From Paenibacillus tarimensis (GTDB lineage Bacteria; Bacillota; Bacilli; Paenibacillales; Paenibacillaceae): a DNA stretch of 64,000 nucleotides. Location of the stretch: contig NZ_JAKGAO010000015.1 of NCBI RefSeq assembly GCF_021532315.1, positions 1 through 64,000 of the forward strand, written 5' to 3'. Position numbers and translations under genes: made by a program. Every line of letters begins with the position of its first letter. The first letter of the stretch is position 1. Below are positions 19,159 to 28,037 of the stretch, in pieces. The notes under the pieces are model-generated. The model did no database searches, was not told the DNA's origin, and was given only the letters and a program-made list of their open reading frames with translations.

Positions 19159-19535
19159 GATTTGGTATCCTCCTTCGCCTGCATGCTGATGCCAATCATG
19201 CTCATAATATCGTGCGGGGAGTAGCCGAGCTGCTTCATACTCTCGAGGAAGAGGGATATCTGATTCCGGGCAAGCTCTTGGCGAAGACGCTCCAGCAGCT
19301 CAATATCCGTTGTCACGAAGGTCCCCTGTCCTCTTCTCGTCTCCACTACTCCCTGCCTCTCCATCTCCATATAGGAGCGTTGTATCGTGTTCGGGTTAAC
19401 GCCGACCTCGACCGCCGCGTCCCGTACGGAAGGCAGCTTGTCGCCGGGCCCGAGCTCTCCTCTGCATATACGCTGGTAGAATATATCCATGATCTGGGTG
19501 TATATGGGCTGTGAGTGCTGAAACGAATGCGTCAT
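19155..19535 (-). CDS. GntR family transcriptional regulator, YtrA subfamily
   Basis: 126-residue DNA-binding protein. The winged helix-turn-helix spans about residues 10-75 (GPGDKLPSVRDAAVEVGVNP, then TIQRSYMEMERQGVVETRRG). The remaining 50 residues are too short for a UTRA or FCD effector domain, which is typical of the YtrA subfamily. It is first in an operon with an ATPase and a permease, the usual arrangement for YtrA-like repressors that sense envelope stress. ATG at 19535 is preceded by GGGAGA. A symmetric operator-like box lies 33 bp upstream, so autoregulation is likely. Confidence 0.92.
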   Translation of the reverse strand: MTHSFQHSQPIYTQIMDIFYQRICRGELGPGDKLPSVRDAAVEVGVNPNTIQRSYMEMERQGVVETRRGQGTFVTTDIELLERLRQELARNQISLFLESMKQLGYSPHDIMSMIGISMQAKEDTKS

Positions 19536-19568
19536 GGATATCTCCCTTCTCCATCGTATGGTTGACTT

Positions 19569-19592
19569 AGTGTTCTAGACACATAGTACACT
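19569..19592. promoter_or_regulatory. YtrA-type operator
   Basis: A 24-bp inverted repeat with arms AGTGTTCTA and TAGTACACT around a 6-nt spacer. It matches the AGTGTA-TA...TA-TACACT pattern known for YtrA-subfamily GntR regulators and lies just upstream of the GntR gene, where a bound dimer would block the promoter. Confidence 0.7.
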
Positions 19593-19605
19593 GTGACAAA
19601 AGGAA

Positions 19606-19629
19606 AAGCAAGGGGTATTTCCCTTGCTT
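19606..19629 (-). terminator. Terminator after the nucleotidyltransferase gene
   Basis: Stem AAGCAAGGG/CCCTTGCTT with a 6-nt loop. On the minus strand it is followed by TTTTCC, and it sits 20 bp past the stop codon of the gene ending at 19650. Confidence 0.65.
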
Positions 19630-19649
19630 GGCGGAATATAGTAGCGTGC

Positions 19650-20450
19650 TTACTTCCACACTTCCTTAAGCGTCTCCCGGAACAGCTCATTCAGCTGTTC
19701 ATCCTGTACAGATTGCCCTGCTGGAAGCTGCGCTGCCACCTGATCAAAATGCTGGATTCTCTCCTCGATAAATTGATGGATATGCGGCAGCCTTGGCCCG
19801 TCATCGAGCTCTTCACCCGCCTTCTTGCGCGCAAGAAGCGCATCGATTTCAAGCCTTAGCCCGCTCCCTTCCGGAATCAGCCGCTCCACCAGAGCATCGA
19901 AGGACATCGGCGGCATATCATTAAACTGCTCAATCCAGCAGCAGGCCAGCAGCGGCCTTATTACATAAAAATACTTCTTCACTCTCACGCGTTCACCCTG
20001 TAGATAGTCCCGGAAGTTCCCTCTTGCCATGTGCAGGTAATGGTACATGCAGGATTTCGGCGAGAATGTTAGCGGAGATATTGCCCTTATTAGACCGGCT
20101 GTCCGGAAGCTCTCTTCGTAGATAATGGGTGACTGCAGCCACTCAAGCAGCGGCGGATTGGATTTGCGGAACAAATTCAGCGCCTTGCGCAGGTCCCAGC
20201 CGTTAATGTCCAGCATGCCGCTGACCGGCTTCTCGATGACATCCCGCTTATCGAAGATGGAAAGGTACCATTCCACTGGCCGGATGTACAAGAAGCGCAC
20301 ATCGTAATCGCTGTCCTGCGAAGGGAAGCCCCACGCCCGGCTGCCCGATTCGCAGGCATACAGGATGCGCACCCGCTCCTCTTTCTCAATTCTTCTGAGC
20401 TCTTGGCGGATAACCGCGTGATAGCTTCCCGGCTTATCTGCTTGCGTCAT
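19650..20450 (-). CDS. ycgL: Predicted nucleotidyltransferase, YcgL family
   Basis: 266-residue soluble protein of the COG3541/YcgL family. The polymerase-beta-type nucleotidyltransferase core is at the N-terminus: LYACESGSRAWGFPSQDSDYD carries the GS...D-x-D pattern (about residues 32-52) that binds metal and NTP. The rest is helical, including a conserved-looking CMYHYLHMARGNFRDYL segment. The substrate of these enzymes is not established. ATG at 20450 has a strong AAGGAGGAG leader 8 nt upstream. It stands alone between the GntR operon and the WYL regulators, with its own terminator, so the neighbourhood gives no hint of function. Confidence 0.85.
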   Translation of the reverse strand: MTQADKPGSYHAVIRQELRRIEKEERVRILYACESGSRAWGFPSQDSDYDVRFLYIRPVEWYLSIFDKRDVIEKPVSGMLDINGWDLRKALNLFRKSNPPLLEWLQSPIIYEESFRTAGLIRAISPLTFSPKSCMYHYLHMARGNFRDYLQGERVRVKKYFYVIRPLLACCWIEQFNDMPPMSFDALVERLIPEGSGLRLEIDALLARKKAGEELDDGPRLPHIHQFIEERIQHFDQVAAQLPAGQSVQDEQLNELFRETLKEVWK

Positions 20451-20745
20451 ATTGACTCTCCTCCTTCAGCAGGCCATCCCTGCTGCCGATACCTATCTGT
20501 ATAGATTAGTTGCGGCCCTATTGCTTCAGCGGCTCTTCTATCTTCGCTCATTGCATGGCTGCTGAACACGGTAAAAGTATTACAACCCCGCTATTGATCT
20601 GTTCAGCCGTTCACTCTCAGTCGTCCTATCCTGCATTGTTGCCCGAGCCGGTCAGACATAACCCGGTCCGCCCACAGCGCTGCGTTTCATGCTACACTAT
20701 AGTCAATAACCTTTTATTACCGTTAAAGGGCGTGCGAACCTGTAA

Positions 20746-22089
20746 ATGGCTAAAGAAAGCTTCGATAAAGAGATTCAATTCCTGCGTATGCTGGTGCTGA
20801 CCACCGGTGCATACAGCCGGCAGCAATTCGCCGAACGGCTCGGCATATCTGTACATACCTTCGACAAGACACTTCGCAAGCTGAAGGATATCGCATCCTC
20901 TGTGCATGAGTCGGCAGCCCGGGCAGCGGACGCAGACCAGGACATGGAGCTTGGCGACATGCTCCGTTATAACCGCTATGAAACCAGCGATCCCCTGCTG
21001 ATGTTCCTGTTCCGGGCCAAATCGCTGAAGGAAACCGAGATTGACCGTCTGTCCCTGCTGCTGGGTGAGCTGCACGGAAAAGCCATGACGGCGGCGGAGC
21101 TGCTCGACAGCTGCTGCAGCAGACTTGCTGCCGACGCGGCACTGCCTGACGAGAAGACGATTCGTTCAGACTTGAAGTACCTGGAAGAAACCGGCGTCAT
21201 CCGTAAAATAAACAGCGGCCGTCCTGCCCGTTACCAGCTGCATGATGACCTGATCCGGGAGCTGTCCGCCGATGAGCTGCAGGAGCTCTACGATTATGTG
21301 GATTGCATGGCCAATACACAGCTGCCTTCGGTACAGGGCTACCTGCTCCGTGACAGCTTGAAGAGCGTTCTGAAGCAGCATCAGACCGGACGCGATGCGA
21401 CTGAGCCCTTTCTCTATAAATATCACTACCACTCGCGTATCCTCGATGAAGCGCATCTGTATCCGCTGTTCGAGGCCATTGCGGACCGGAGAATGGTAAG
21501 CTTCATCTACTTCTCCCCCAAGTCCCGCCGGAGCTATGCCTCCCGCAACACGAACCCTCTCTTCGAACGCAAAGCCAAGGGCGTGTCCGAACGCATTCTC
21601 CCTCTGCGTGTCGTGTATGACCATCAATACGGCAGATGGTATCTGCTGGGCCATAATACCAGGCAGGGCATTATGATTTTCCGTATGGAGGGTCTGACCG
21701 ATCTAGTACTCGGGGAGCCGGTGGAGGAAGAGCGGTTCAGCAGGCATCTCGCCGAGCTGGAGGCTGCAACCGCCAATAGCTGGCTGGTGGATACCGGCAG
21801 GCCCGTAAGGGTGAAAGCCAGATTTTATAATCCGGAAGTAGCGCCTAACCAGCCAAACTTCGTGAAGGAGAGAGTGCAGCAGCAGGGACAATGGGGGACG
21901 ATTACGGAGGATCGGGAGGACTCCTTCCTGTATGAGATCACGGTGAACGGCCATTATGAAATTAAGCCCTGGCTTCGCAGCTTCGGCTCCAGCTGTGAGG
22001 TGCTTGAACCAGCCCAGCTGAGGCGTGAGTTTATTGAGGAATGGAAGGAGATGCAGCACGGTTATGAGCCTGTTCGAGAAGATTACTAA
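20746..22089 (+). CDS. WYL-domain transcriptional regulator 1
   Basis: 447-residue regulator. The N-terminal region (1-60) contains a helix-turn-helix (YSRQQFAERLGISVHTFDKTL) and a second winged-helix-like part follows (TIRSDLKYLEETGVIRK near 140-160). The WYL domain spans roughly 240-340 (MVSFIYFSPKSRR..., then LRVVYDHQYGRWYLLGHN) and a WCX-like C-terminus follows (RVKARFYNPEVAPN). WYL proteins such as PafB/PafC and DriD sense nucleic acid or small ligands and act as activators or repressors. Its end overlaps the next WYL gene by 26 bp, so they form a coupled pair. The start has only a weak RBS. Its targets are unknown. Confidence 0.87.
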   Translation: MAKESFDKEIQFLRMLVLTTGAYSRQQFAERLGISVHTFDKTLRKLKDIASSVHESAARAADADQDMELGDMLRYNRYETSDPLLMFLFRAKSLKETEIDRLSLLLGELHGKAMTAAELLDSCCSRLAADAALPDEKTIRSDLKYLEETGVIRKINSGRPARYQLHDDLIRELSADELQELYDYVDCMANTQLPSVQGYLLRDSLKSVLKQHQTGRDATEPFLYKYHYHSRILDEAHLYPLFEAIADRRMVSFIYFSPKSRRSYASRNTNPLFERKAKGVSERILPLRVVYDHQYGRWYLLGHNTRQGIMIFRMEGLTDLVLGEPVEEERFSRHLAELEAATANSWLVDTGRPVRVKARFYNPEVAPNQPNFVKERVQQQGQWGTITEDREDSFLYEITVNGHYEIKPWLRSFGSSCEVLEPAQLRREFIEEWKEMQHGYEPVREDY

Positions 22090-22900
22090 CTACGGCATTC
22101 TGGCGCGCCTCCAGGAGAGCGGTGTCGTACCGGTTACCACCCATGAGCGGAGCTGGCTGAAGACGATGCTTCAGCATCCTGCGGCAGCCGATGCCTTCAC
22201 GCCAGGAACCCTGGAGAAGCTTCGTCAGCTTCTGAGTGATTCGGAGGCCCCCCAGCTGGCCGGCATGCTGATAGAGAAGGCGGGCAGCGCAGAGAAGCAG
22301 GTCTATCACCCCCTGATCCGCCGGCTGCGGAGCCTGATTCGAAGTGACCAGGGCATCCGGATCAGCTACCGGATTAAGGACGGTTCCCTGCATGAGGAGC
22401 ACTGCGGCTATCCCTATAAGCTGGAGTATTCTATGGTGAAGCGGGAGTGGTACCTGCTATGGTACCGGTTCCGTCCCCGTTCGTTCATGGCGACCAAGCT
22501 GGACAATATCGTATCCGTATCTGGCAATTCCCTTGCGCCTGACAAGGCAGAAGCATACGCAGCGACGGTCCGCAAGCTGCTGGATTCGCGTATACGGCAT
22601 GCCGTCATAGAGGTTATTCCGGAATTCAATAACGAGCTGTCAAGGATTCTCTACGCGTTCTCGTGCTTTGATAAGTCCGTCACCTATCAAGAATCAAGCG
22701 ATACTTACCGGATTCGGTTAAGCTACCTTGCCGATGAGAGTGAATACGTGCTGCTCAAGATCCGCTTCCTCGGGAAACGGGTTAGGGCAGCGGAGAACGC
22801 TCACCTGCAGGCCCGCATGCGGGAGACGGCTGCCAAAGCGCTCGCCCGTTACGGCATCAGCGGACTGAATGCCGAAGAGCACACGGAGCAGAGCGTGTAA
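22064..22900 (+). CDS. WYL-domain transcriptional regulator 2
   Basis: 278-residue partner of the upstream WYL protein. It begins with MSLFEKITNYGILARL and has no clear N-terminal HTH like its neighbour. The WYL core is IRISYRIKDGSLHEEHCGYPY...EWYLLWYRFR near residues 95-145, followed by a C-terminal WCX-like part. I chose ATG at 22064 over the in-frame ATG at 22025 because GGAAGGAG lies 13 nt before it. The gene overlaps the first WYL gene by 26 bp. A pair of unequal WYL proteins recalls PafB/PafC heterodimers. A terminator follows, so the operon ends here. Confidence 0.82.
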   Translation: MSLFEKITNYGILARLQESGVVPVTTHERSWLKTMLQHPAAADAFTPGTLEKLRQLLSDSEAPQLAGMLIEKAGSAEKQVYHPLIRRLRSLIRSDQGIRISYRIKDGSLHEEHCGYPYKLEYSMVKREWYLLWYRFRPRSFMATKLDNIVSVSGNSLAPDKAEAYAATVRKLLDSRIRHAVIEVIPEFNNELSRILYAFSCFDKSVTYQESSDTYRIRLSYLADESEYVLLKIRFLGKRVRAAENAHLQARMRETAAKALARYGISGLNAEEHTEQSV

Positions 22901-22912
22901 TCTCCTGCCACC

Positions 22913-22969
22913 AAAAAGGCTGCCAAGGATGTGTGGGGCTCTCCCCCATATATCCTGACAGCCTTTTTA
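22913..22969 (+). terminator. Terminator of the WYL operon
   Basis: Stem AAAAAGGCTG...CAAGGAT pairing with ATCCTG...CAGCCTTTTT, ending in a T-run on the plus strand, 13 bp after the stop codon. The A-run on the other side could also let it stop transcription from the right. Confidence 0.8.
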
Positions 22970-23003
22970 TCCACTGATAGACGGTATCCCCTGCGGGACT
23001 TCA

Positions 23004-23555
23004 TTACTCCAGACAGTCCCGTGAACGGGCCGCTGCCTGCTCCAGCTTCGCACTCATCATATCGTGCAGCGCATCTAGCTTCATCTTCACACCATTTTGC
23101 GGAACATTAACAGGTGCCTGTACCATGCCGCTGTTAACCTTCATCAGCCATTTCTTGAAGCCGCTCTGTCTCTTTAGATACGCAGCCTCATCATACAGCT
23201 TAAGCCCAATGAATTTCTGCCCCATCATCTCATACAGCATGATCTCCCGGATCTCTTCCCACCTGATCTTGCCGCCGCCTGTGTAGGAGGAATTGTCCTC
23301 AATTCCCTCATCGTTAATAATTAGTGAAGGTTTGCGGTTAATGAGCCGGTATACAAAATACAACAGGCAGGCACCAAAGAAGGCCACTGTAACGATACCC
23401 GCCAATGTCATGCCGAGCGAGCGGTCCTCCTCTGATGTACCGACAACAATGAACACGGCTCCCAGCGCTACAAATACTAGTGATGCAAGCAGCAGCTTCA
23501 GCAGCTTACCCGTCGAAGGGTATTCCACAATTTCTCTCTCCTGGTGGTTCACCAT
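23004..23555 (-). CDS. STM3941-like small membrane protein
   Basis: 183-residue protein with two closely spaced membrane helices (LLLASLVFVALGAVFIVVG and GIVTVAFFGACLLYFVYRLI, about residues 20-75). A cytoplasmic part follows with the pattern PSLIINDEGIED...IRWEEIREI, which looks like a PH-like fold. This arrangement matches proteins annotated as STM3941 family, whose function is unknown. ATG at 23555 is preferred over the GTG at 23567, since AAGGAG overlaps the latter. It stands alone between the WYL operon and the pectate lyases. Confidence 0.7.
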   Translation of the reverse strand: MVNHQEREIVEYPSTGKLLKLLLASLVFVALGAVFIVVGTSEEDRSLGMTLAGIVTVAFFGACLLYFVYRLINRKPSLIINDEGIEDNSSYTGGGKIRWEEIREIMLYEMMGQKFIGLKLYDEAAYLKRQSGFKKWLMKVNSGMVQAPVNVPQNGVKMKLDALHDMMSAKLEQAAARSRDCLE

Positions 23556-23657
23556 CTCTGCAGTCACTCCTTATGCTATAAACTCGGATATGTGAAACTA
23601 CATGGATTACAATAAATGACCTCACTGCCGCTGTAAATTAAAATTATACTAAAAAAC

Positions 23658-23701
23658 AATCCCTGCTCCTCAACCGTTGCCGGTTGTCAGGAGCAGGGAT
23701 T
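23658..23701 (-). terminator. Terminator after pectate lyase 1
   Basis: Perfect 13-bp stem AATCCCTGCTCCT/AGGAGCAGGGATT with an 18-nt loop. The minus-strand side continues into GTTTTTTAG, 38 bp after the stop codon. Confidence 0.9.
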
Positions 23702-23739
23702 CCTCTTCGTTATCGGTATATTAGCATGCCAGCTGTTAA

Positions 23740-24405
23740 TTAGTATCTGGTGTTGCCGGACTGGCTGGTCTTGCCGGATGCAAAGCCCTTAAACAGGTTC
23801 TTCACGTTCGAGTAGCGGGTGTTGGTAATTTTACCGGTTGAGTCCTTGCCGTCTGTGCGAAGAATCGCATCCTTAACATTCGAAATATTACTGCTGTCGA
23901 CGGTCATCACAACCTTGAAAGTGGAGCCGCCAAGCTGGCGTACCAGCTTGCCGATATCATCGGCACGGAAGTTCTTAATATTAATAGTGCCGGCTGCGTT
24001 AATCTGAAACACTTTATCGTAGGCCTTGTAGGCTGCGCCACCCGTAATATTTACCGTGCCGGACTTCTTCAGGGTAAGAGCATCCTCACCTACATCCAAC
24101 CAGGTTACATTTACAATATTGCAGCTGCCATAACAGTGAACGCCGTCGGCTGCTGGAGTGCCAATAATGACATTCTTCAGCGTTGCGCCAGCTTCAAGAC
24201 GGAAGACCGGCTTTTGCCCTTCGGCTTGGCTGCCGTCTCCAAGTGTCTTAGGATTAGCTGTGAAGGTTTGGCCTTTGCCATCATACACTTGACCTTTGGG
24301 TACAACGATCGTGGAATTGACAACCGTGGCAGCATGAGCCTGCTTTACCGGAGCCGCCGTTACAACCAGAGCAGCAAACAATACTAGCGATACAAAACGT
24401 TTCAT
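23740..24405 (-). CDS. Secreted pectate lyase, family PL3 (copy 1)
   Basis: 221 residues including a signal peptide ([25 protein letters not shown], cut after AHA). The mature part is a compact beta-helix of polysaccharide lyase family 3, typical length about 197 residues. Family landmarks are [70 protein letters not shown] and the terminal SGNTRY. The enzyme cleaves polygalacturonate by beta-elimination outside the cell, with calcium held by the acidic residues around VGEDALT. Its neighbour 281 bp upstream is a close paralog on the same strand, each with its own terminator, so the two are probably separate transcripts from a tandem duplication. Confidence 0.93.
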   Translation of the reverse strand: MKRFVSLVLFAALVVTAAPVKQAHAATVVNSTIVVPKGQVYDGKGQTFTANPKTLGDGSQAEGQKPVFRLEAGATLKNVIIGTPAADGVHCYGSCNIVNVTWLDVGEDALTLKKSGTVNITGGAAYKAYDKVFQINAAGTINIKNFRADDIGKLVRQLGGSTFKVVMTVDSSNISNVKDAILRTDGKDSTGKITNTRYSNVKNLFKGFASGKTSQSGNTRY

Positions 24406-24610
24406 TATTCACACACCTTTACTTAATATAATAGGAGTCCGGGTATGTACGGCCGCTATCCCTGCCTCTTGAATAACCAGATCTGTATGCATCCAGATCT
24501 AGTATCTATTAACCATCCTAGCATATTAATTCCATAATTGGAATAACCAATTCATTAACCGAATAACCTATTTGTTATCCTTGTTTCTGGAAGCATACCC
24601 GCATGGCAAA

Positions 24611-24641
24611 AGCCCCAGACCACTAACCGTGGTCCGGGGCT
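24611..24641 (-). terminator. Terminator after pectate lyase 2
   Basis: Stem AGCCCC-GACCAC/GTGGTC-GGGGCT with a 5-nt loop and one mismatch. On the minus strand TTTT follows, 45 bp past the stop codon. Confidence 0.8.
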
Positions 24642-24685
24642 GCTGTTATAGTAATCTGTTGCCGGAAAGGCTGGCTGCTAAAGGC

Positions 24686-25351
24686 TTAATACTGCGTATT
24701 CCCGGATTGGCTGGTATTGCCCGATGCAAAGCCCTTGAACAATGCCGGAACCTTGGAATAGCGCGTATTCGTGATCCGTCCAGTGGATTGGCTGCTGTCC
24801 GTACGCAGAATCGAATCCTTAACGTTCGAAATATTCGAGCTGTCAACCGTCATGACGACCTTGTAGGATGTGCCGCCGTTCTGGCGTACAAGCTTTCCGA
24901 TATCATCGGCTCTAAAGTTACGAATGTTAATCGTGCCCTCGGCATTCATCTGGAACACCTTATCATAAGCCTTGTATGCGGCACCGCCCGTGATGTTCAC
25001 CGTACCGGCCTTCTTCAGCGTCAGCGCATCCTCACCCACATCCGACCAGGTGACGTTAGTCACGTTACAGCTGCCGTAGCAGTGAACGCCATCGGCGCCA
25101 GGTGCGCCGATCGTCAGGTTCTGCAGAGTAGCGCCCGCTTCCAGGCGGAAGATCGGCTTCTGGCCTTCTGCCTGGCTGCCGTCTCCGAGGGTGCTCGGGT
25201 TAGCAACAAAGGTCTGGCCTCTCCCGTCATAAACCGTACCTGCGGGCACAACAATGGTGCTGTTAACGACAGTTGCAGCGTGAGCCTGCTGGGTTGGAGC
25301 TACAGACATGACCATAGCGGCGAACAATGCCAGAGATACGAAGCGTTTCAT
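24686..25351 (-). CDS. Secreted pectate lyase, family PL3 (copy 2)
   Basis: 221 residues from ATG at 25351, which has AAAGGATG in front. A longer in-frame start at 25396 would add 15 residues ahead of the signal peptide and is unlikely. The signal peptide is [25 protein letters not shown]. The mature part aligns end to end with copy 1, sharing [45 protein letters not shown] and SGNTQY. Differences are scattered substitutions (for example [10 protein letters not shown] for [10 protein letters not shown]), so this is an older tandem duplication rather than a fresh copy. Extracellular cleavage of pectate is expected. No transporter for oligogalacturonate is visible nearby. Confidence 0.93.
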   Translation of the reverse strand: MKRFVSLALFAAMVMSVAPTQQAHAATVVNSTIVVPAGTVYDGRGQTFVANPSTLGDGSQAEGQKPIFRLEAGATLQNLTIGAPGADGVHCYGSCNVTNVTWSDVGEDALTLKKAGTVNITGGAAYKAYDKVFQMNAEGTINIRNFRADDIGKLVRQNGGTSYKVVMTVDSSNISNVKDSILRTDSSQSTGRITNTRYSKVPALFKGFASGNTSQSGNTQY

Positions 25352-25503
25352 CAATACACATCCTTTTCCGTTATGATGGCTGGATAGCTGAAGCATGCGG
25401 CCGCTCCTCAGCCTCCGCGGATACCGGGTGCACCCCTATTGTATCCGCTTCCAATGTAACAAAATTGTCACATAAACGGAATAATCCCTACATCATATCT
25501 TGA

Positions 25504-26700
25504 TCAGGAGGATGGAAAAGCCTCGCTGACAAGCCGTTTTACCGCCATATACACATTCAGCACACGAGGCTGAAGCTTAACATTCTGATTCATAAAAATA
25601 ATCATTCCATTATGTTCAGCAGGGTCAAACAGAACCAAAGTGAATACACCCGGATCAGAACCGCCATGCCCGACGAGGCGGCCATTGTTTAAATCCCCCA
25701 GCCTAAGCTCCTCAAGGACGGAGTAGCTCCACCCCATCGCCTGTTTACCATCATGGGCTGTAGGCTCCAGCATTTGCCTAATCGTGTTCTGCTGCAGCAA
25801 AGCTGCTTCGCCTGCGCCTTCCTTTGGCATCATGCTGATCATAAACTTCGCATAATCCTCCGGTGTCGTCTTCAAGGCGCCATCCGGGTAAGTGGCGAAG
25901 GAATACGGGGGAAGCGGCTTGCCATCATCATAGGGAATGGCGAGCCTGCCGGTCTCCATCTGGGAGTGGAACCAGTAGGTGTCCTCCATCCCAAGCGGCT
26001 CAAAAATCTGCTCCCGGGTAAACTGGTCAAAGCTCATGCCAGCAAGCTGCTCCACCAGATAACCAAGCAGACCATAACCGATATTGCTGTAAGCAAACGC
26101 CGTTCCCGGCTTCTCGGGTGTAAAATTCTGCTTGGCATCGTACCACTTGCCGTCCTGCCGGAAATATTCACGCACCAGCTCTTCAAGCGTAACCGGAGAA
26201 TCGCCGCCGCCTTCATGAATGGTGTAGAGCCCCTCATAAACGTCCTGGTTGTCCTCAATACCTGAGGTGTGACTCAGCAGCATGCGGAAGGTAATCGGCG
26301 TATCCGGGTAATCCGGATGCACAATAGGTTCCGGCAGATAGGTATTAATGGCGTCATCCAGCTTCATGACTCCCTGTTCCTCCAGCTTCATGACTGCCGC
26401 CGCCGTTACAGTCTTAGATACCGATGCAATCTGGAAAATCGTATTCTCATCTACCTTGATGCCCGCCTCCTTATCCGCGTATCCATAATGCAGCGTTCTC
26501 TCAATGCGGTTATCCTTGATGATGACGGCAGCCATTCCTGGTATGTTAGCTTTATCCAGCTTCGCCGCCATGTAATCATTCAAGTCCTTGGGATTAGACC
26601 AATCTACAAAATAAAACGTGGCTCCCGCCAATACCGCAATTACGGTACCAGTCAATATACCCAGCCATCTCCACACGCGTCTCTTACGTTTGCCCTTCAT
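25504..26700 (-). CDS. Membrane-anchored serine hydrolase (beta-lactamase/PBP class C fold)
   Basis: 398 residues. An N-terminal hydrophobic segment (about 10-32) anchors or secretes the protein. The catalytic motifs are SVSK (in FQIASVSKTVTAAAV, near residue 93), YSN (FAYSNIGYGLLGYL) and HGG (VGHGGSDPGV), all intact, so it should be an active penicillin-recognising-type hydrolase outside the cell. These enzymes include D-aminopeptidases, esterases and peptidoglycan-modifying enzymes; true beta-lactamase activity is the exception. GGGGAG precedes the ATG. It is distinct from the peptidase domain fused to the ABC exporter: it has the canonical YSN where the fusion has YAT. No operon partner. 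Confidence 0.87.
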   Translation of the reverse strand: MKGKRKRRVWRWLGILTGTVIAVLAGATFYFVDWSNPKDLNDYMAAKLDKANIPGMAAVIIKDNRIERTLHYGYADKEAGIKVDENTIFQIASVSKTVTAAAVMKLEEQGVMKLDDAINTYLPEPIVHPDYPDTPITFRMLLSHTSGIEDNQDVYEGLYTIHEGGGDSPVTLEELVREYFRQDGKWYDAKQNFTPEKPGTAFAYSNIGYGLLGYLVEQLAGMSFDQFTREQIFEPLGMEDTYWFHSQMETGRLAIPYDDGKPLPPYSFATYPDGALKTTPEDYAKFMISMMPKEGAGEAALLQQNTIRQMLEPTAHDGKQAMGWSYSVLEELRLGDLNNGRLVGHGGSDPGVFTLVLFDPAEHNGMIIFMNQNVKLQPRVLNVYMAVKRLVSEAFPSS

Positions 26701-26854
26701 AATCCGTCACTCCCCTGCCGTCTCAGCGGCTAACATTCTATGCTGCATATTGTATCACTCGTGCTCGATCTGTCTTCTAACCAAAGGCCAGCACTCTTCC
26801 CGACCAAAGTCCAGCATAGTGCTAAGGACGCGTTATATAGCGGGTTGTTGATAT

Positions 26855-26903
26855 AAAAAAAACGTCCATCGGCAAGCGCCGCAGCGCAACCGGATGAACG
26901 TTT
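26855..26903 (-). terminator. Terminator after the slipin gene
   Basis: Stem-loop with arms AACGTCCATCGG and CCGGATGAACGTT. On the minus strand a T-tract of eight follows. It sits 13 bp after the slipin stop codon. Confidence 0.85.
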
Positions 26904-26915
26904 CCTGCTGTCATG

Positions 26916-28037
26916 CTATCCCTTCTGCCGGTCCGCTGTACCAGCAGCAAGCAGCGAGTTCAGCTGTTCCAGCAGATTACCCCCGCCAGAGAGCGATATA
27001 TGCCCGATTTTCTCACATATTTTCTCCAGAAACTCCAGCTCCTTCAGGCGGTACAACGTCTGATTGTCATCCATCAGCTTGGCCGTATTCAGAAGGCTCC
27101 GTGTGGATGCCGTCTCCTCCCGCCGGGTGATAATGGTTGCCTGCGCCTTCTTTTCGGCCAGAAGAACTGTATTCAATATGTCCCTAACCTCGCCCGGCAG
27201 CACAATGTCCTTCACACCCGCGGACAGAAACTCCACCCCGTACTGCTTCCCCTGCTCCTGCATGCGCGCCAGCACGAATCCGGCCACCTCCTGTTTCATC
27301 CGCAGCAGGTCATCCAGCTTCAGCGTTCCCACATATTCGCGCAGAACCAGCTGCAGCTGAATATAGAGCTGATCGTCCAGCGACTTGGTTTCCAGGGAAC
27401 GCAGCGGGTCAGTAATCCGGTATTGGCTGACAAAGTTCAGACGCAGCGCCACCTTATCCTCGGTCATAATCTCCTGTCCGATCATGTCAAGCTGCTGCCT
27501 GCGCAGGTCAATCGTCTTGACCGCCACAGAAGTTGGCCCTTTCCAGAAGTAGTAGGACCCGGGGGCAAGCTCAGCCTGCATAACATGGTTATAGTAGAGG
27601 ACGCCCGTCTCATGACTTGCAACATGAAACACCTGCATCCAGCTGGCCAGCCTGGGCAATACAGCCCGGTCTACATACTCCGGAACCTTCGGGTCACGGA
27701 TATCCACCCGGTCGAAACGGTGCTCGCAGATCAGCTTCCAGAAGGCATGGGTCCCGGCACGCAGCATGCCTGCGAACGCGCCGTTCTCATAATGGAGCGC
27801 CAGCTCATAGTCGGCCACCTGTACTACATCCAGTAATTCGAGCAGGTCTGCATTCTGTAGAAACAGGCGCAGGTCCATGTTCTCAACCGCGAACGGCTGC
27901 GTAATATCCAGCACGGCCACCGTCTCCTCCGCAAAAGGCATCAGCCTGTAAATACCTGGTCCGAGCAGCTTATAATAGCTTCCTCTTCTGAACAATAGCC
28001 CGCGCTCGCCATCACGAATCGTCACTTTGTTAAACAT
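26916..28037 (-). CDS. Slipin (SPFH/band 7 family protein)
   Basis: 373 residues. The N-terminus (MFNKVTIRDGERGLLFRRGSYYKLLGPG) has no obvious membrane helix, unlike stomatins. The SPFH/band 7 domain occupies roughly 130-300 (PGSYYFWKGPTSVAVKTIDLRRQQLDMIGQEIMTEDKVALRLNF as its entry, then VGTLKLDDLLRMKQEV and GVKDIVLPGEVRD). A helical tail (LLAEKKAQATIITRREETASTR) likely oligomerises. Slipins assemble ring-like scaffolds; in several bacteria they are encoded with RtcB RNA-repair genes. Here the gene is preceded on the same strand by a tRNA-like structured element ending about 300 nt before the start codon, which may lie in the same transcript. AAGGAGG precedes the ATG. Confidence 0.85.
   Translation of the reverse strand: MFNKVTIRDGERGLLFRRGSYYKLLGPGIYRLMPFAEETVAVLDITQPFAVENMDLRLFLQNADLLELLDVVQVADYELALHYENGAFAGMLRAGTHAFWKLICEHRFDRVDIRDPKVPEYVDRAVLPRLASWMQVFHVASHETGVLYYNHVMQAELAPGSYYFWKGPTSVAVKTIDLRRQQLDMIGQEIMTEDKVALRLNFVSQYRITDPLRSLETKSLDDQLYIQLQLVLREYVGTLKLDDLLRMKQEVAGFVLARMQEQGKQYGVEFLSAGVKDIVLPGEVRDILNTVLLAEKKAQATIITRREETASTRSLLNTAKLMDDNQTLYRLKELEFLEKICEKIGHISLSGGGNLLEQLNSLLAAGTADRQKG

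Noticed and set aside
25352-25396. N-terminal extension of the second pectate lyase
   Set aside because: Would put 15 residues before an intact signal peptide; ATG at 25351 has an RBS and matches copy 1.
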